Below, in pieces: positions 46,710 through 56,730 of a stretch of DNA of 64,000 nucleotides (within the stretch, counting starts at the first letter, position 1; the number at the start of each line of letters is the position of its first letter). The notes under the pieces are model-generated. The model made no database searches. It was not told the DNA's origin and was given only the letters and a program-made list of their open reading frames with translations. The position numbers and the translations under genes were made by a program. The DNA lies in contig JAVXUO010001933.1 of NCBI GenBank assembly GCA_033065855.1, positions 1 to 64,000 on the forward strand, given 5' to 3'. The DNA comes from Escallonia rubra (lineage: Eukaryota; Streptophyta; Magnoliopsida; Escalloniales; Escalloniaceae).

Positions 46710-46710
46710 T
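46652..46710. repeat. (CT)n/(CA)n microsatellite in the Del 5' LTR
   Basis: C-run, then (tc)n, then (ac)n; the other LTR keeps only (ac)n at 40489-40513. Confidence 0.85.
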
Positions 46711-47457
46711 CACACCAAAACACCCAAAAATAAGATGGAAGGAGGCCAACATTTACCGAAAAAATTAGAGTCTTCGCCATTTTTTTTCTCTGTCTACCGT
46801 CCCTCTATCTCTTTCTCTTATTCTATCTGTTTTTCTTCCTGCTGAGACTCCCTTTTTGTTTTCCTGCATAACACACTCTCACATTCTCTATAACAAAAAA
46901 TGGGATATAACCCAAATGCTCTAATTTCTCCACTTTCGTCTTTCTCTCTCTTCGACCTTTAAACCTTCCTTTTTTTTTTGGTAATGTCTTAATATCCACC
47001 ATAATCTCCTCCCTTGGTTCTCTCACTTTCCAATTTAAAGAGTTGACATAATTTTTAAAATAAAATCAAATTTGTTGAAATCTTTTAATTACTCACTCAA
47101 TAGTCCCCAATTTAAATGTAGTTTTATAACGAACCCCGCTTCACTAATCGTTGCTAATAAAATATTGACAATAACTATATGTATAAAAATTGTTGCTAAA
47201 GGATTCTAAAAATACTGTTAACGCTAATCGTCACTAAAGACCTCAATCAATATCAATCATATTTGCTTTTGTTAAATTATAACTTATGATTCTAAACTTG
47301 TCGCTAAAGATCATAATTATAATGCTACTCAAATTCATCGCTAAAGGTTCAATGAAAATCACTCAAGCCAATCAATACTAAATATTGTGTATAATTATTG
47401 TCACTAACAAAAAAAAAAAATAACCAACTAGACAATACCAAGGTTTAGGGTATTACA

Positions 47458-48040
47458 CAGGGTCTGTTTGAGAAGCCCTTGGTCTCTGCCCTTTCTGCAT
47501 CCTTGCTGTGGCCCATATCAGCGTATTTAACATCTGATTTGGACTGCATTCCTTGTGGCACATCCACGTCGACTACAAACCCACTTTCCTTGACATCACA
47601 CACTAACACATATCTTCTTCTTCTTCTTATTCTTCTTCTCTCTCTCTCTCTCTCTCTGTGTTACAACAAGTTTCTTTATACACTTTGATATTTTTAATAT
47701 ACATGTATTATTATATTGTGTGAGTTGTGAAAGCGCAAAGTCAAGAGGGATGTTTATTAGTCTCGGTTGCAAGTGCGTGTAAACGGGAATAATATTACAG
47801 ACCAATCTTAAGGCTTGTATGTCGTGAAATCCATCGCATCGAGTCACTGATTCCGGAGGGCGCAAATCAACCGTTGAGGACAAAATCTCGTCTTCATTCT
47901 CTAGATAAGTAAGATTATATCTACTTTTTTTCGTAGCGTGTTATTATTTATTTTTCCTATAATATTAATTATTCATGTAAGAAAGTCTATTGCATTCCAA
48001 AAACAGTTATAAAGGGAATTATGTCAAACAAGGCACGAAG
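47458..48040. repeat. Repeat fragment shared with 63.9 kb, plus (TTC)n/(TC)n
   Basis: Reverse complement of 47500-47600 contains gtagtcgacgtgga and acaaggaatgca, matching 63921-63955 closely. The unit is probably an LTR or another dispersed repeat. A (ttc)n(tc)n run lies at 47607-47657. No gene is supported in 47660-48040. Confidence 0.5.
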
Positions 48041-48044
48041 CTGT

Positions 48045-48175
48045 CCTAGCTTAACCAGAGATCTCGAGTTCGAGTCCTGGGAATGCAGTTGCGTTAAAAC
48101 TTGGTAGGGAGAGTTTTGTCGCCCATGTGGTCCTACCCGGCTCGAAAGGTGTGACAAACCTTATCACCCTTTTAT
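48045..48175 (+). mobile_element. Au-like SINE, partial
   Basis: Contains a pol III B-box-like gagttcgagtcctgg preceded by gagatctc and followed by a ttggtaggga / ttttgtcgcccatgtgg / cctacccggctcgaa order, which is the body of the plant Au SINE family. The 5' A-box part is diverged and no flanking duplication was found. Confidence 0.7.
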
Positions 48176-48479
48176 GTCAAACAATAACTTCATCGAAACT
48201 TTCACTATGAAGTGTTGTATATATCATGTAGGAGAAATTGATGCCGCAACTTAGGGACATCCCCTAGCTGTGCATTCCATCCCATATTCTTTCAGCGATA
48301 GGATGCTCCATAAACAGATGAGAGTTACAATAAACAAGTGCACCCACCAAGGTATTTCAAGATTTTAACTTGTCTTTAGTCCTCGAGCCTCCCCTGCATA
48401 GTTGCCACATTCTAAATACAAGTGCATTAGACCTAGGAACACTACTGCATTAGAACTAGGAACAGTGGGGGTTCCGTTC
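48176..48479. other. Gene-free spacer
   Basis: No feature other than the end-duplication 48470-48479 of the neighbouring MITE. Confidence 0.5.
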
Positions 48480-48810
48480 GAGTTTTTTCCCCAAATAATA
48501 CATATTTCATACTTAATTACCAATATACACCATTTTGAAACTTATTTACCCGCCTACCACACTCTTTAGAAATCGCTGTTTGAAACCACGTTTTCAAGGT
48601 AGAAATTGTTTGAAACAGCGATAACAGCGATTTCTACCTTGAAAACGTGGTTTCAAACAGCGATTTCTACTACCTTGAAACAGCTATTTCTACCTTGAAA
48701 ACGTGGTGTCAAAAAGCGATTTCTAAAAGTGTGGTACGTGAGTAAATAAGTTTCAAAGTGGTGTATATTGGTAATTAAGTATTAAATATGTATTATTTGG
48801 GGAAAAACTC
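48480..48810. mobile_element. Foldback MITE of the palindrome-array MULE family
   Basis: 331 bp. Ends GAGTTTTTTCCCCAAATAAT and, inward from the right, GAGTTTTTCCCCAAATAAT. The terminal inverted repeats run about 95 bp, and the core is made of gaaaacgtggtttcaaac and aaatcgctgtttgaaac units, so almost the entire element can fold on itself. Flanks ggttccgttc (48470-48479) and ggttccatgc (48811-48820) match at 8 of 10 positions, a MULE-length target duplication. Confidence 0.85.
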
Positions 48811-49174
48811 GGTTCCATGCAGCATTGAGGATTCTGTCAGTGACCCTTACTGTTCAATTAGGAGCTAACAGCATCATGAACAATTCTTGCTCCATGTCTT
48901 TAAATAAGAGCTCGAGTGGGAAGCCAATGATCAAGCCGGAGCCAATTATTTTGGCAGATGCTATAGAGTTTTTTCCCTAAATAATACAATTTAATAACTT
49001 AATAACCTGTTTACCCCATTTTCAAACTTATTTACCCGCATACCAAAAAATCAGATTTTGGACACCGTATGACGCTCCTATTTTTTAATATAATTTTTAT
49101 TATATATACATATATATATATATAATATATCAAATATATTCTACAATCTAAAATAACAAACAATAATAAAAAAC

Positions 49175-49860
49175 TGTCAAAATAAGGAATTTAAATACAA
49201 TAAAAGAAACGAGAGGACAAAGGGTGAAAAGAAAAAATAACAGGAAAGAAACGAGATGAGTGACGACAAAGGGAGAAAGGGAAAAAAAGAAAAGAGAGAA
49301 ACGAGAGGACTGTTCTCAGGAAAGAAAAGAAAGAGGACTGGAACAGGAGACGAGATGAGGATAAGAGAAGAAAGAGAACTGCGGGTTAGCGGCGGAGGAC
49401 CTCCGGCGAGACTCTGGCGACAGCGGCAACAGCTAAGTTCTCTTCCTTCGGCGACTGTAGCCTTCAGATCCGTTGGCTTCGGCTTCGGATCTTCGTCGAC
49501 TGAGCTCCGGCAACACCGGCGACAGCTCCGGCAACACCAGCGACACCGGCGACAACCTTGATGTGGTCGGCAGACAGCAGACTCGAGGTGAGAGAGAAGA
49601 AGACGATAATAGTTCAATAAATCTAAAATTGGCCCTAAACTGTTCCGACACTGCCGATTGCCGTGTCCGACACTCCTCGGTGAAGTGTCCGACGCGGTGT
49701 CGAAAAAAAAAAAAAAAAAATCCCGACACAGATTGGCGGTGTCCGACACGTGTCGGGCGGTGTCCGGAGGGTGTTGGGGTGTCCGTCCGTTTAGGACACC
49801 AAACCTCCACCTAGGAGAGGTGTCCGTGCTTCAGAGGCGCTAACTGTCCTCATCAGAGAC
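49175..49860. other. GC-rich cargo with GTGTCCGACAC repeats inside the Pack-MULE
   Basis: 49380-49560 is cggcgaca/ctccggcaacaccgg low-complexity sequence. 49640-49800 repeats gtgtccgacac and gtgtcgggcggtgtccg on both sides of an (A)18 run. Frames of 100-190 codons in this stretch exist on both strands and overlap each other, so none is convincing. Confidence 0.5.
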
Positions 49861-50170
49861 TTTGTCTCAATTCATCTAAAGCGCTTAATCTCCAATACAT
49901 GGGAACTAAATCTAATGTTCTTACCAAGTAGGATATACCATTACCAACATCTCTAGAGATGAGAGATAAATTTACTGTTATATTGCTATTATCTTTGACA
50001 TGGCATTCACCTATAGTTAAAAAAAGGTCCCGAACAAATTAAGAAAAGGACTTCTTATTTGAATGGAAGCAAAGAACATCCAGTATTTGAATGACAGTTT
50101 TGTGCGTAGACATACATCATAAAGAGGAAACACAAAGGAAAGAATTGAGCGTGAAGCCTCAAAAGTTTAC

Positions 50171-50389
50171 CTTATATCAATTGCCATAACATCAGAATTG
50201 CTTTTTGCTGGTGGGAGAGTATAATTTGGTGAATAAACCTAGAAAAAGAGACAGATCTAATTAGCATATGTATCCATATAAGAATACCTACCAAAAGTAA
50301 TTTTACAAAACACCAACCTGGTTGCAAATTTCACAGGTAATATCGCCTTTTTTATTGCACCATTTCTGAATGCACGTTCGATGCGCAAA
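50171..50389 (-). pseudogene. Captured RINGv (MARCH-type) E3 ubiquitin ligase fragment, two exons
   Basis: Exon 1 (50389-50318, exactly 24 codons) holds FAHRTCIQKWCNKK and GDITCEICNQ: the second half of a C4HC3 RINGv zinc finger, with the His and three Cys in the H-x-x-C-x-x-x-W-C ... C-E-I-C arrangement. Exon 2 (50238-50171) holds VYSPNYTLPPAKSNSDVMAI, matching the proline-rich Y-x-P-x-Y-T-x-P-P segment that follows the finger in plant members. Both exons are flanked by AG and GT. The exon with the first zinc ligands and the membrane part are absent. It lies wholly inside the Pack-MULE at 48966-52363, so I infer transduplication and not a working gene. Confidence 0.75.
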
Positions 50390-52200
50390 CTACATGCCAG
50401 AACCAAATCAAAAGAGTATACATGTCAATACCAGTTCACAGTCCACCAACATATCAATCAAGTAATTAGAGTTAATAGACCAGTAAAACACCAGATCAGA
50501 TGATGCAGAACACTGCCAACAAATTCTACGATTTATCAAACACTTGAACTAACAGGAAAGAAAAATGGATCCTGCCAGAAAATGTGCAAAATATATGTAA
50601 ACAGAAACCCACTTTGAAGCCAATAGTCGTTGACCACAAAGAACTAGTAGAGAAATTATGCAGATGAAAACTCAAAATCAACTTAGTCAGTGAACTTGAG
50701 ACAACAGCAAATGTAAATAGACTCGAAACACCAAGCAGGAAGGAAAAAAATTTCAACACCATTAAAGATGATCTAGTTGCAAAAGCTCTAAATGCTTACA
50801 CAAAAAGTTAGATATGACTTTAAAAACAGCATTATCGACAGCGAACGCCCAAGGAAAAATGCACCTTGCAGCAAAGCCTAAATAGAACAGTATTGCTCGT
50901 ACATGTACAACTTACAGTTCCACTTTACAGTTGTTTTCTGTGATTGAAGTAATTTCTAAGCACAGACACATACACAATTGACAATAAAAAATACCTGAAT
51001 CCATTTCAAAAAGTAAGAAATTCCAGAATATTAACTGCAAAAATGGATACTTTAATTTATCAAAACCCATAATAGAGCTGTACAATCCAAAAAGGAAAGT
51101 GCCACTTCCGTGCATCCAAAAATTAGCCCAAAGTACAAGACCTCCAAAAATAGGATGAATTGGAAGTGGCACCCACCACATTTAAAATCTTCTCTCTCTT
51201 TTGAAGAAACCAAAACTAATTACAGAACATGAGGACTGATAAAACAAAAAAAAAACTAATAAATGCATCAAACCACATACACCGAAATGCCAAAACCCAC
51301 AAAAATGAATAAGCAACCAAAAAAATCAAGCATCATAAAAATCCGTAAAAATCCACATGCCAGCACCAATGTTCCACCAAAAGTAAAACACGATTACCAT
51401 TCAATAATTCATCAAAACCAACAGATACCCGCATGCCAAAAACTCACAAAATCAGTAAGCAACACAAGGAAAACAGTATACAGCTTATATAAAGCCTAGA
51501 GGCATGGAGCAACTGAGGCATGGAGCAACAGTTCAACACCAACATCCGCTATCCATTGAGGCATTTCCTCAAACAGTTAGAGGACGACCGGACATGCCTA
51601 AACTATATAACATAAAAGCTAGCACGATTAACTTCCAATAACTAGGGTTATGGTTTCAACCATTGGTAAATAAAAAAACGCAGGATTAGAAGAGCTAGTG
51701 TAAAAAGTTTCAATCAAATTCAATGGTAATGGTAATTAGAGTTACATGTACCCAAAAGAAAGAAATCAAATAAATGCAAAATGGAATCAAAGTTTGCTCG
51801 CATTCGCGCGGAGGAAAGCTGGTTAGTTAGCTCCCCTCGGCTATCTTGATTCCAGGGGGAGAGGATTCTGAGCTAAGGGTGAGGCGAAAGAGCCCTGCCG
51901 ATTGCCGTCCGGCCGTCGGTGAACAGGTGTCTGGCCGTCTGGGTGAGAGTTTCAGAGATTAGGGCAGAGTCGCAAGGAGAGAGCCAGAGAGGCGATGGTG
52001 GTTGGAGAGTCGATGGTGGCCGATGGTGGTTGGAGACTCTGGAGACGGAGTCAGGCAGAGAGAGTAGGTGCAAACCGTCTTCTTGAAGCTCGGGGGGAAC
52101 AAGGAAGGAAGAGGAGGGCAAAAAGGAGACAGTCAGGCAGCGGTTTTTGTTTGTTTTATTTTCTTATAGTTTTGTTGGATTTTGAGTAACGAGGCTAAAA
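50390..52200 (-). other. Remaining Pack-MULE cargo, possible upstream part of the captured gene
   Basis: Mostly intron-like AT-rich sequence. 51780-52140 is GC-richer and on the minus strand could be a 5' UTR or first exon (a frame starting MPSSSFLVPPELQEDGLHL), preceding the RINGv exons in the right order. No domain supports it. Confidence 0.35.
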
Positions 52201-52365
52201 TGGAAAAACAATTTTGAAAACGTGTTTTCAAAAAACGTTTTCAACTCTAAAGTCGTGGTTTGAAACCGCGATTTCCCAAAATGTGGTATGCGGGTAAATA
52301 AGTTTCAAATTGTGTTAAACAGGTTATTAAGTTATTAATTTGTATTATTTAGGGAAAAAACTCGA

Positions 52366-52377
52366 TGATATATATAT
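52366..52377 (+). promoter_or_regulatory. Possible TATA region of the methyltransferase gene
   Basis: tgatatatatat immediately right of the Pack-MULE, about 390 bases upstream of the ATG at 52768. Part of it is the element's 9-bp target duplication. Confidence 0.4.
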
Positions 52378-52735
52378 ACCCCTTTTGCTTTATGAACACT
52401 AGTCTAGGAGTAGGGGGTGCATGGGAGAGAGCGTCCAGAGAGAACGAAGTAGTAAATCAGGAAAGAAGAAGACTGATGAGAGTCGTCCCTTTTCCTTTCT
52501 TAATTGGTAAAAGGAGCTAAAGAATCAAACGAGAAAGGAAAAAACAAGAGCAGAGACGGAATTTTCGATTAATGTATTAGAATGACGTTACGGGTTCCTT
52601 AGAAAGGACGCAAATGGCCGGCGACCCAGATTCAATTCAACTCATGTAACTCGAAGTCGAAAGCTCTCAGTCTCCCTCTCTCTCTCATTTTCCAGTTTTT
52701 ACCTTTCAGAGTTGAAGGTAAATCATACATAAACA

Positions 52736-52760
52736 GCGAGAGAGAGAGAGAGAGAGAGAT
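52736..52760 (+). repeat. (GA)n tract in the methyltransferase 5' UTR
   Basis: About 12 GA units ending eight bases before the ATG, preceded by a (TC)n tract near 52672-52687. GA/TC tracts in 5' leaders are common in plant genes. Confidence 0.8.
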
Positions 52761-52767
52761 CTGGAAA

Positions 52768-55692
52768 ATGGCCGGACTGTTCGACAAGCAAGCGGAGATC
52801 TACTTGGATGCGAGGCCCAATTACCCAAGCGAATGGTACAAGTTGCTGGCTGATCGGACCCCTTTTCACAGTCTTGCCTGGGATGTCGGCACTGGCAGCG
52901 GTCAAGCTGCGCTCGGTGTAAGTATCACTCTCTTTACCCTCTCGATTTGCTTGCAGATGATTGTGGATCCTACCTTCATTTTTGTCATCAGAGTTCCACC
53001 CATAGATAGTGCCACATCCGTCGGATGACATGCTGGAAAAATAAAACCTTGAGCTCTGAGAATCCCTTCATTTTGTTAAATTCCACCCTCACCAATTGTT
53101 ATAGCATGTCATCGCTATAACCTTTGCACTATTTGATGTTCACATTCTTGACTGTTAGTACATGCCAGCCAGTTCCAAATGTTGGTTTTCACCGCGATCC
53201 TAATTTGAACTCTTAATTTAGAACTTTCAAAACTAGCTTTGTGTCGAAATTACATGATCGTAGAATAATAGAATACTGTAAGTAAAAAAAAAAAAAAAAA
53301 AAACCAAAGCCCCTTCATATTACGCAAATACAAACCTCTGGTCCTAGACATTTGTGACTCGCAGTCCCTTTGTTCAATTGCTTGGCCATAGGATAAATAC
53401 GTATAATCTGATGCATGCGTTTCTGTCGTTTAACTGTAACTGATGCAATCTCACAACCTCTATTTTGGTTTCAGGATGAAAAATGACTATATGGTGTGCT
53501 TTTATCTACTTCTATTTGGACACTCTTCGAACTCAACCTATATTCAGATTCTAATTATCTTTGAGACATTCTTCTAGAAAAGAACATTCATCTCCAAAAC
53601 ACAATAAAAACCTCACAAGAATGTTAACCTACTCTAGTCTCTGTAGATTCCCCAGAAACTTCTTGAATATTATTTGAGAGGAGCTAGAAAATGTATTGGC
53701 TCCTCCAAATTACTTTCTTATATAAAAGAAATCTACTGACAAAGTTGTCCATGTTTTTTGGAAAGTTCGTTTACGGTGGCAACCTCACATATCAATTGAC
53801 TGGTGATTCGAACAAACCAATTGTCGTGCTCATGTGTTTGTAGCAATTCCTCTTATTCTTTTCACATGAGATGTGGGTAATCCGGTAAATATTTTAACTG
53901 TTCACTTATATGGTGGCAGAGAGAGGTTGTCGGAGGTGCTAGTGTGATTTGACTGTAATTTTTCTGTTGAATAATTTAGATTTATTGTGTTTAGTATCTT
54001 ACCACGATTTTGTCATGATTTTATCTTCTAGGAAGCTTCCTGCATTTTCCTTTGTTTGGTTGCATTCACCATTGATTCAAACAGGTGATTCTTATTCAAA
54101 TGAAGGGTAACTATCTTTTGATTTCCTGAACTTGGAAGAAATTTGGTAGCCAATAATCTTCGCACTTGTAAAATCCTGAAACCACCTTCAGTCCCCTGAC
54201 GACTTCTTTAGGAAGTATTACTACTGATCATTTCTCTAAATTGCTTTTGCACCTCTTTGTACAGTTAGAAAGAGGGTGGAGGGGGGGATTACTAAATCAG
54301 ACATATATGGATTTGTTTCAAAAGAACAACCAACAGCAATGCCTTTTTGGCAACATGAACGCTTGCATATATATATATATATAGAGGGGGGGGGGTGGAG
54401 GTGTGGGGGGATGTTATAATGTTGTCTATATTTGTCTTGGTGCAATCTTTTTCTTTGGGTGGGGAGAATATGGATGTGTGTGTGTTGCCAGTAGCAATTA
54501 GCTCTGGAGGTGATGTTGGGTGGAGGTGCTAGCGTCGGCGGTGATGGATAACGGTGGCAGTGATGGAAAGGCATTGTTATCATGGCAAGTGTAAGGTTGA
54601 TAGCATGATGAAGATAGAGTGGAGCTGGATGGAAGTGTTTGTGGTCGAGGCTGTGAAGTGGCCGCGGGAGAAGAGAGTGAAAAGCTTGGTGAGGAACATG
54701 ACACAGACAGAGAAACGAGTTGGTGTGAATATCTTGTTTCTTTTAAGCTGGTGGGCAATTGTGTATTTTACAGCAAAATGGAACACCGTGTGCGTTCAGT
54801 TTCATGACAGAAGTGATATTAAGCCGAAAGTGTGTTCTTGTGATAAATTACACCCTAAACTCAAGAATATCATTGATAGTATCCTCGAATCCTAGTATGG
54901 CAAACTTTTCCATGTATTATTCTCACCATGAAATGAAATAGGTGCTGGTCATAGAAAATAGTAAAATGAAAATTGGTTTATCTCCTACTATTGCGTTTCC
55001 GTTAATTTTTAATCGATCAAAACTAGTAAGTTCTCATCATTTCGTGTTGCTGTTCTTAGGTCGCTGAGCACTATGAGCAAGTGATTGGATCTGACTTGAG
55101 TGAAGCTCAGTTAAAATGCGCTATGCCACATCCTCGGGTCAAATACATACATACTCAATTATCCATGTCAGATGATGAGCTAGTCACCTTATTGGGGGGT
55201 GAGGGTTCAGTTGATTTGGTGACTGTGGCTCAAGCCGTGCACTGGTTTGACCTCCCAAGGTTCTACTCACTCGTAAAATGCGTGCTACGGAAGCCAGGAG
55301 GTATGCTCGCTGTTTGGGGATATAATGACATTTTGGTCAGCCCTATGTTTGATTTAGTAATGAAGCGCTTCCACGATTCAACTCTTCCTTTCTGGCACCC
55401 GGACATCCAATACATATTTGATGGTTACCGCACCCTTCCATTCCCTTTTGAGGATGTAGGGCTGGGAATCGAAGGGAAACCATTGCAGCTGGATATACCA
55501 AAACAACTGTCCTTTGATGGGTTTGTGGGGATGGTGAGATCGTGGTCCGCAGTTATCACGGCTAAGGAAAGAGGCATAGATTTGTTATCTGAAGAAGTCG
55601 TCAAGGAGTTTGAGAGTGCATGGGGTGGGTCTAAATTGATCAGGTCTGTTGCCTACAAGGCGTTTATGCTGGCAGGGAAAGTGCATCTCTAA
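52768..55692 (+). CDS. SAM-dependent methyltransferase, EMB-abundant-protein-like, two exons
   Basis: Exon 1 is 52768-52917 (50 codons), exon 2 is 55060-55692 (210 codons plus stop). The 2142-bp intron begins gtaagt and ends ttcttag, and the join keeps the frame (AALG|VAEHYEQV). The 260-residue product is a class I methyltransferase of the plant embryo-abundant-protein/DDB_G0268948-like group. The SAM-binding motif I is DVGTGSG (residues 39-45), the acidic residue of motif II is D62 in IGSDLSEAQ, and DLVTVAQAVHWFD spans 102-114. The start MAGLFDKQAEIYLDARP is the standard N-terminus of this family, and full length is retained, so the gene looks intact. The substrate is unknown for this group; cytosolic location is likely as no targeting sequence is seen. 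Upstream lies a GA-rich leader and a Pack-MULE end. Confidence 0.93.
52918..55059 (+). other. Intron of the methyltransferase gene
   Basis: Contains an (A)n run at 53285-53304, an (AT)n then G-run at about 54366-54402, and GGTGG-rich sequence at 54500-54560. Overlapping 60-115 codon frames in it look random. Confidence 0.85.
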
Positions 55693-56096
55693 GTATCTTG
55701 GCAACAATACATGTTTCAATTCAGCAATAAGTTTGCCTTGACATGATGATTACCAAAAAATAATGCAAGTCCTCCCTCACCAAGTCAAGACAAAATGTCG
55801 CCCTGCAAAGTTTCGCTGCATTTTCTCCATCAACGTTCAACGGCATGTTGCACATGTAATAGCTTGCTTAAGGATTATTTGGGTTTAGGGTCTCCATCTC
55901 TCGATCTATAATGTTCTTTAAAAAGTGTTGAATAACTCTTGTTAGAACTGATGACGCTCATCCTAGTCATTGCTAGGAAATAGGTTAACTGCACTGCTGT
56001 TTGCGGGTTCATTCTTGTGGTGCAACTTGCACTGACGTTTCTGTTGAAGCAGAGGAATGTCAATACTAGACGTGGCCGAATCATCGAACCAGCTTG
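55693..56096 (+). other. 3' flank of the methyltransferase gene
   Basis: AATAAG-type signals at 55726 and aataatg at 55762 could direct polyadenylation. No other feature up to the copia element. Confidence 0.5.
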
Positions 56097-56101
56097 CCAA
56101 G

Positions 56102-56281
56102 TGTTAATAAACAGCCTGTATAGTTAACTTACCAAATATAGAATACTAATTTCTAGGGAATACTAATTTCTAGGGATTCTTGTCTAGTTCCTAATATAGA
56201 TCATGTAACCTGTATAAATAGTCTTCTATTCAGATCAATGAGACATGGAATATGAGTATATTTGCTCTCTGAATTGTTTCA
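56102..56281 (+). repeat. 5' LTR of the copia element
   Basis: Contains an internal tandem 18-mer ending in tttctaggga, and a TATA-like tataaatag at about 56213-56221, the likely promoter. Confidence 0.93.
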
Positions 56282-56294
56282 TGGTATCAGAGCC
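56282..56294 (+). promoter_or_regulatory. Primer-binding site of the copia element
   Basis: tggtatcagagcc, complementary to the 3' end of plant initiator methionine tRNA, with no gap after the LTR. Confidence 0.93.
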
Positions 56295-56730
56295 ATTGGC
56301 TCGATTTTTCTGGGGTTTTTCTTTTGGGTTCAAGGGTTTTGTTTTTCAATACCGGAACTGATTTGGTGTCGTCACCAACTCCGGTGACAGTTTAGTCTCA
56401 CAGCCACCCCAGGGAGGTGCGTACGGTGGTTTCCGGCCAGTCCTCAAAGTTCGGTGGCTGGGTTCCCTGCGAGTGGGTCTCACGCGCCGGTGAAAGATTC
56501 TGTCCTTTTCTCACGCGCCGGCGAGTGGAGGCGCGTGGCTGTTCCGATCAGCATCAGTTTCTTCCTCCGACGTCGCTCTGACGTTTCCGGCCTGTTTCCG
56601 GTGGTACTTTCCTGTTCCGATATCTTTTGAAGGTCGTCTTTATCTTGTGTCCTTCGGTACACGGTTTGTGCTTTACTCCAGTTTTATCTACTTATCTTTT
56701 GGGTTGTTCTTCGACACTGTGTATTGAACA

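Larger units (their letters stand above)
38344..47457 (-). mobile_element. Del/Tekay-like Ty3/gypsy element with long LTRs and a short interior
   Basis: Two LTRs (38344-41999 and 43674-47457) bracket only 1.67 kb. On the minus strand each LTR starts TGTAATACCCTA and ends GGTCGTGACA or a close variant. Target duplication caggt (38339-38343) / caggg (47458-47462), one mismatch. A primer-binding-like ggtatcagag sits just inside the 5' LTR and a polypurine-like AAGTGGGAGAGAA just outside the 3' LTR, preceded by the chromovirus-typical TTTTGAGGACGAAATTT. No pol domain remains, so it is an internally reduced, LARD-like copy. Each LTR hosts a different DNA transposon. Confidence 0.85.
43674..47457 (-). 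repeat. 5' LTR of the Del/Tekay-like element
   Basis: About 2.65 kb after removing the 1.1-kb MULE-like insertion. Right edge tattaca is followed by the target duplication. Confidence 0.85.
48966..52363. mobile_element. Pack-MULE-like element of the palindrome-array family
   Basis: 3398 bp. Terminal inverted repeats of about 79 bp (48966-49044 and 52285-52363), ends GAGTTTTTTCCCTAAATAAT on both sides, only a few mismatches. Flanks gatgctata (48957-48965) and gatgatata (52364-52372) form a 9-bp duplication with one mismatch, typical of Mutator-like elements. A subterminal palindrome unit (gtcgtggtttgaaaccgcga) sits inside the right end. There is no transposase. The cargo includes two RINGv exons on the minus strand and GC-rich 5' UTR-like sequence. 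Confidence 0.85.

Noticed and set aside
49177-49814. 190-codon minus frame and overlapping plus frames
   Set aside because: Low-complexity Cys/Arg or Ser-rich translations crossing a poly-A run inside a transposon.
54236-54895. Frames of 86-115 codons inside the methyltransferase intron
   Set aside because: Random frames in GGTGG-rich sequence; the intron is well supported by its splice sites and by the protein join.
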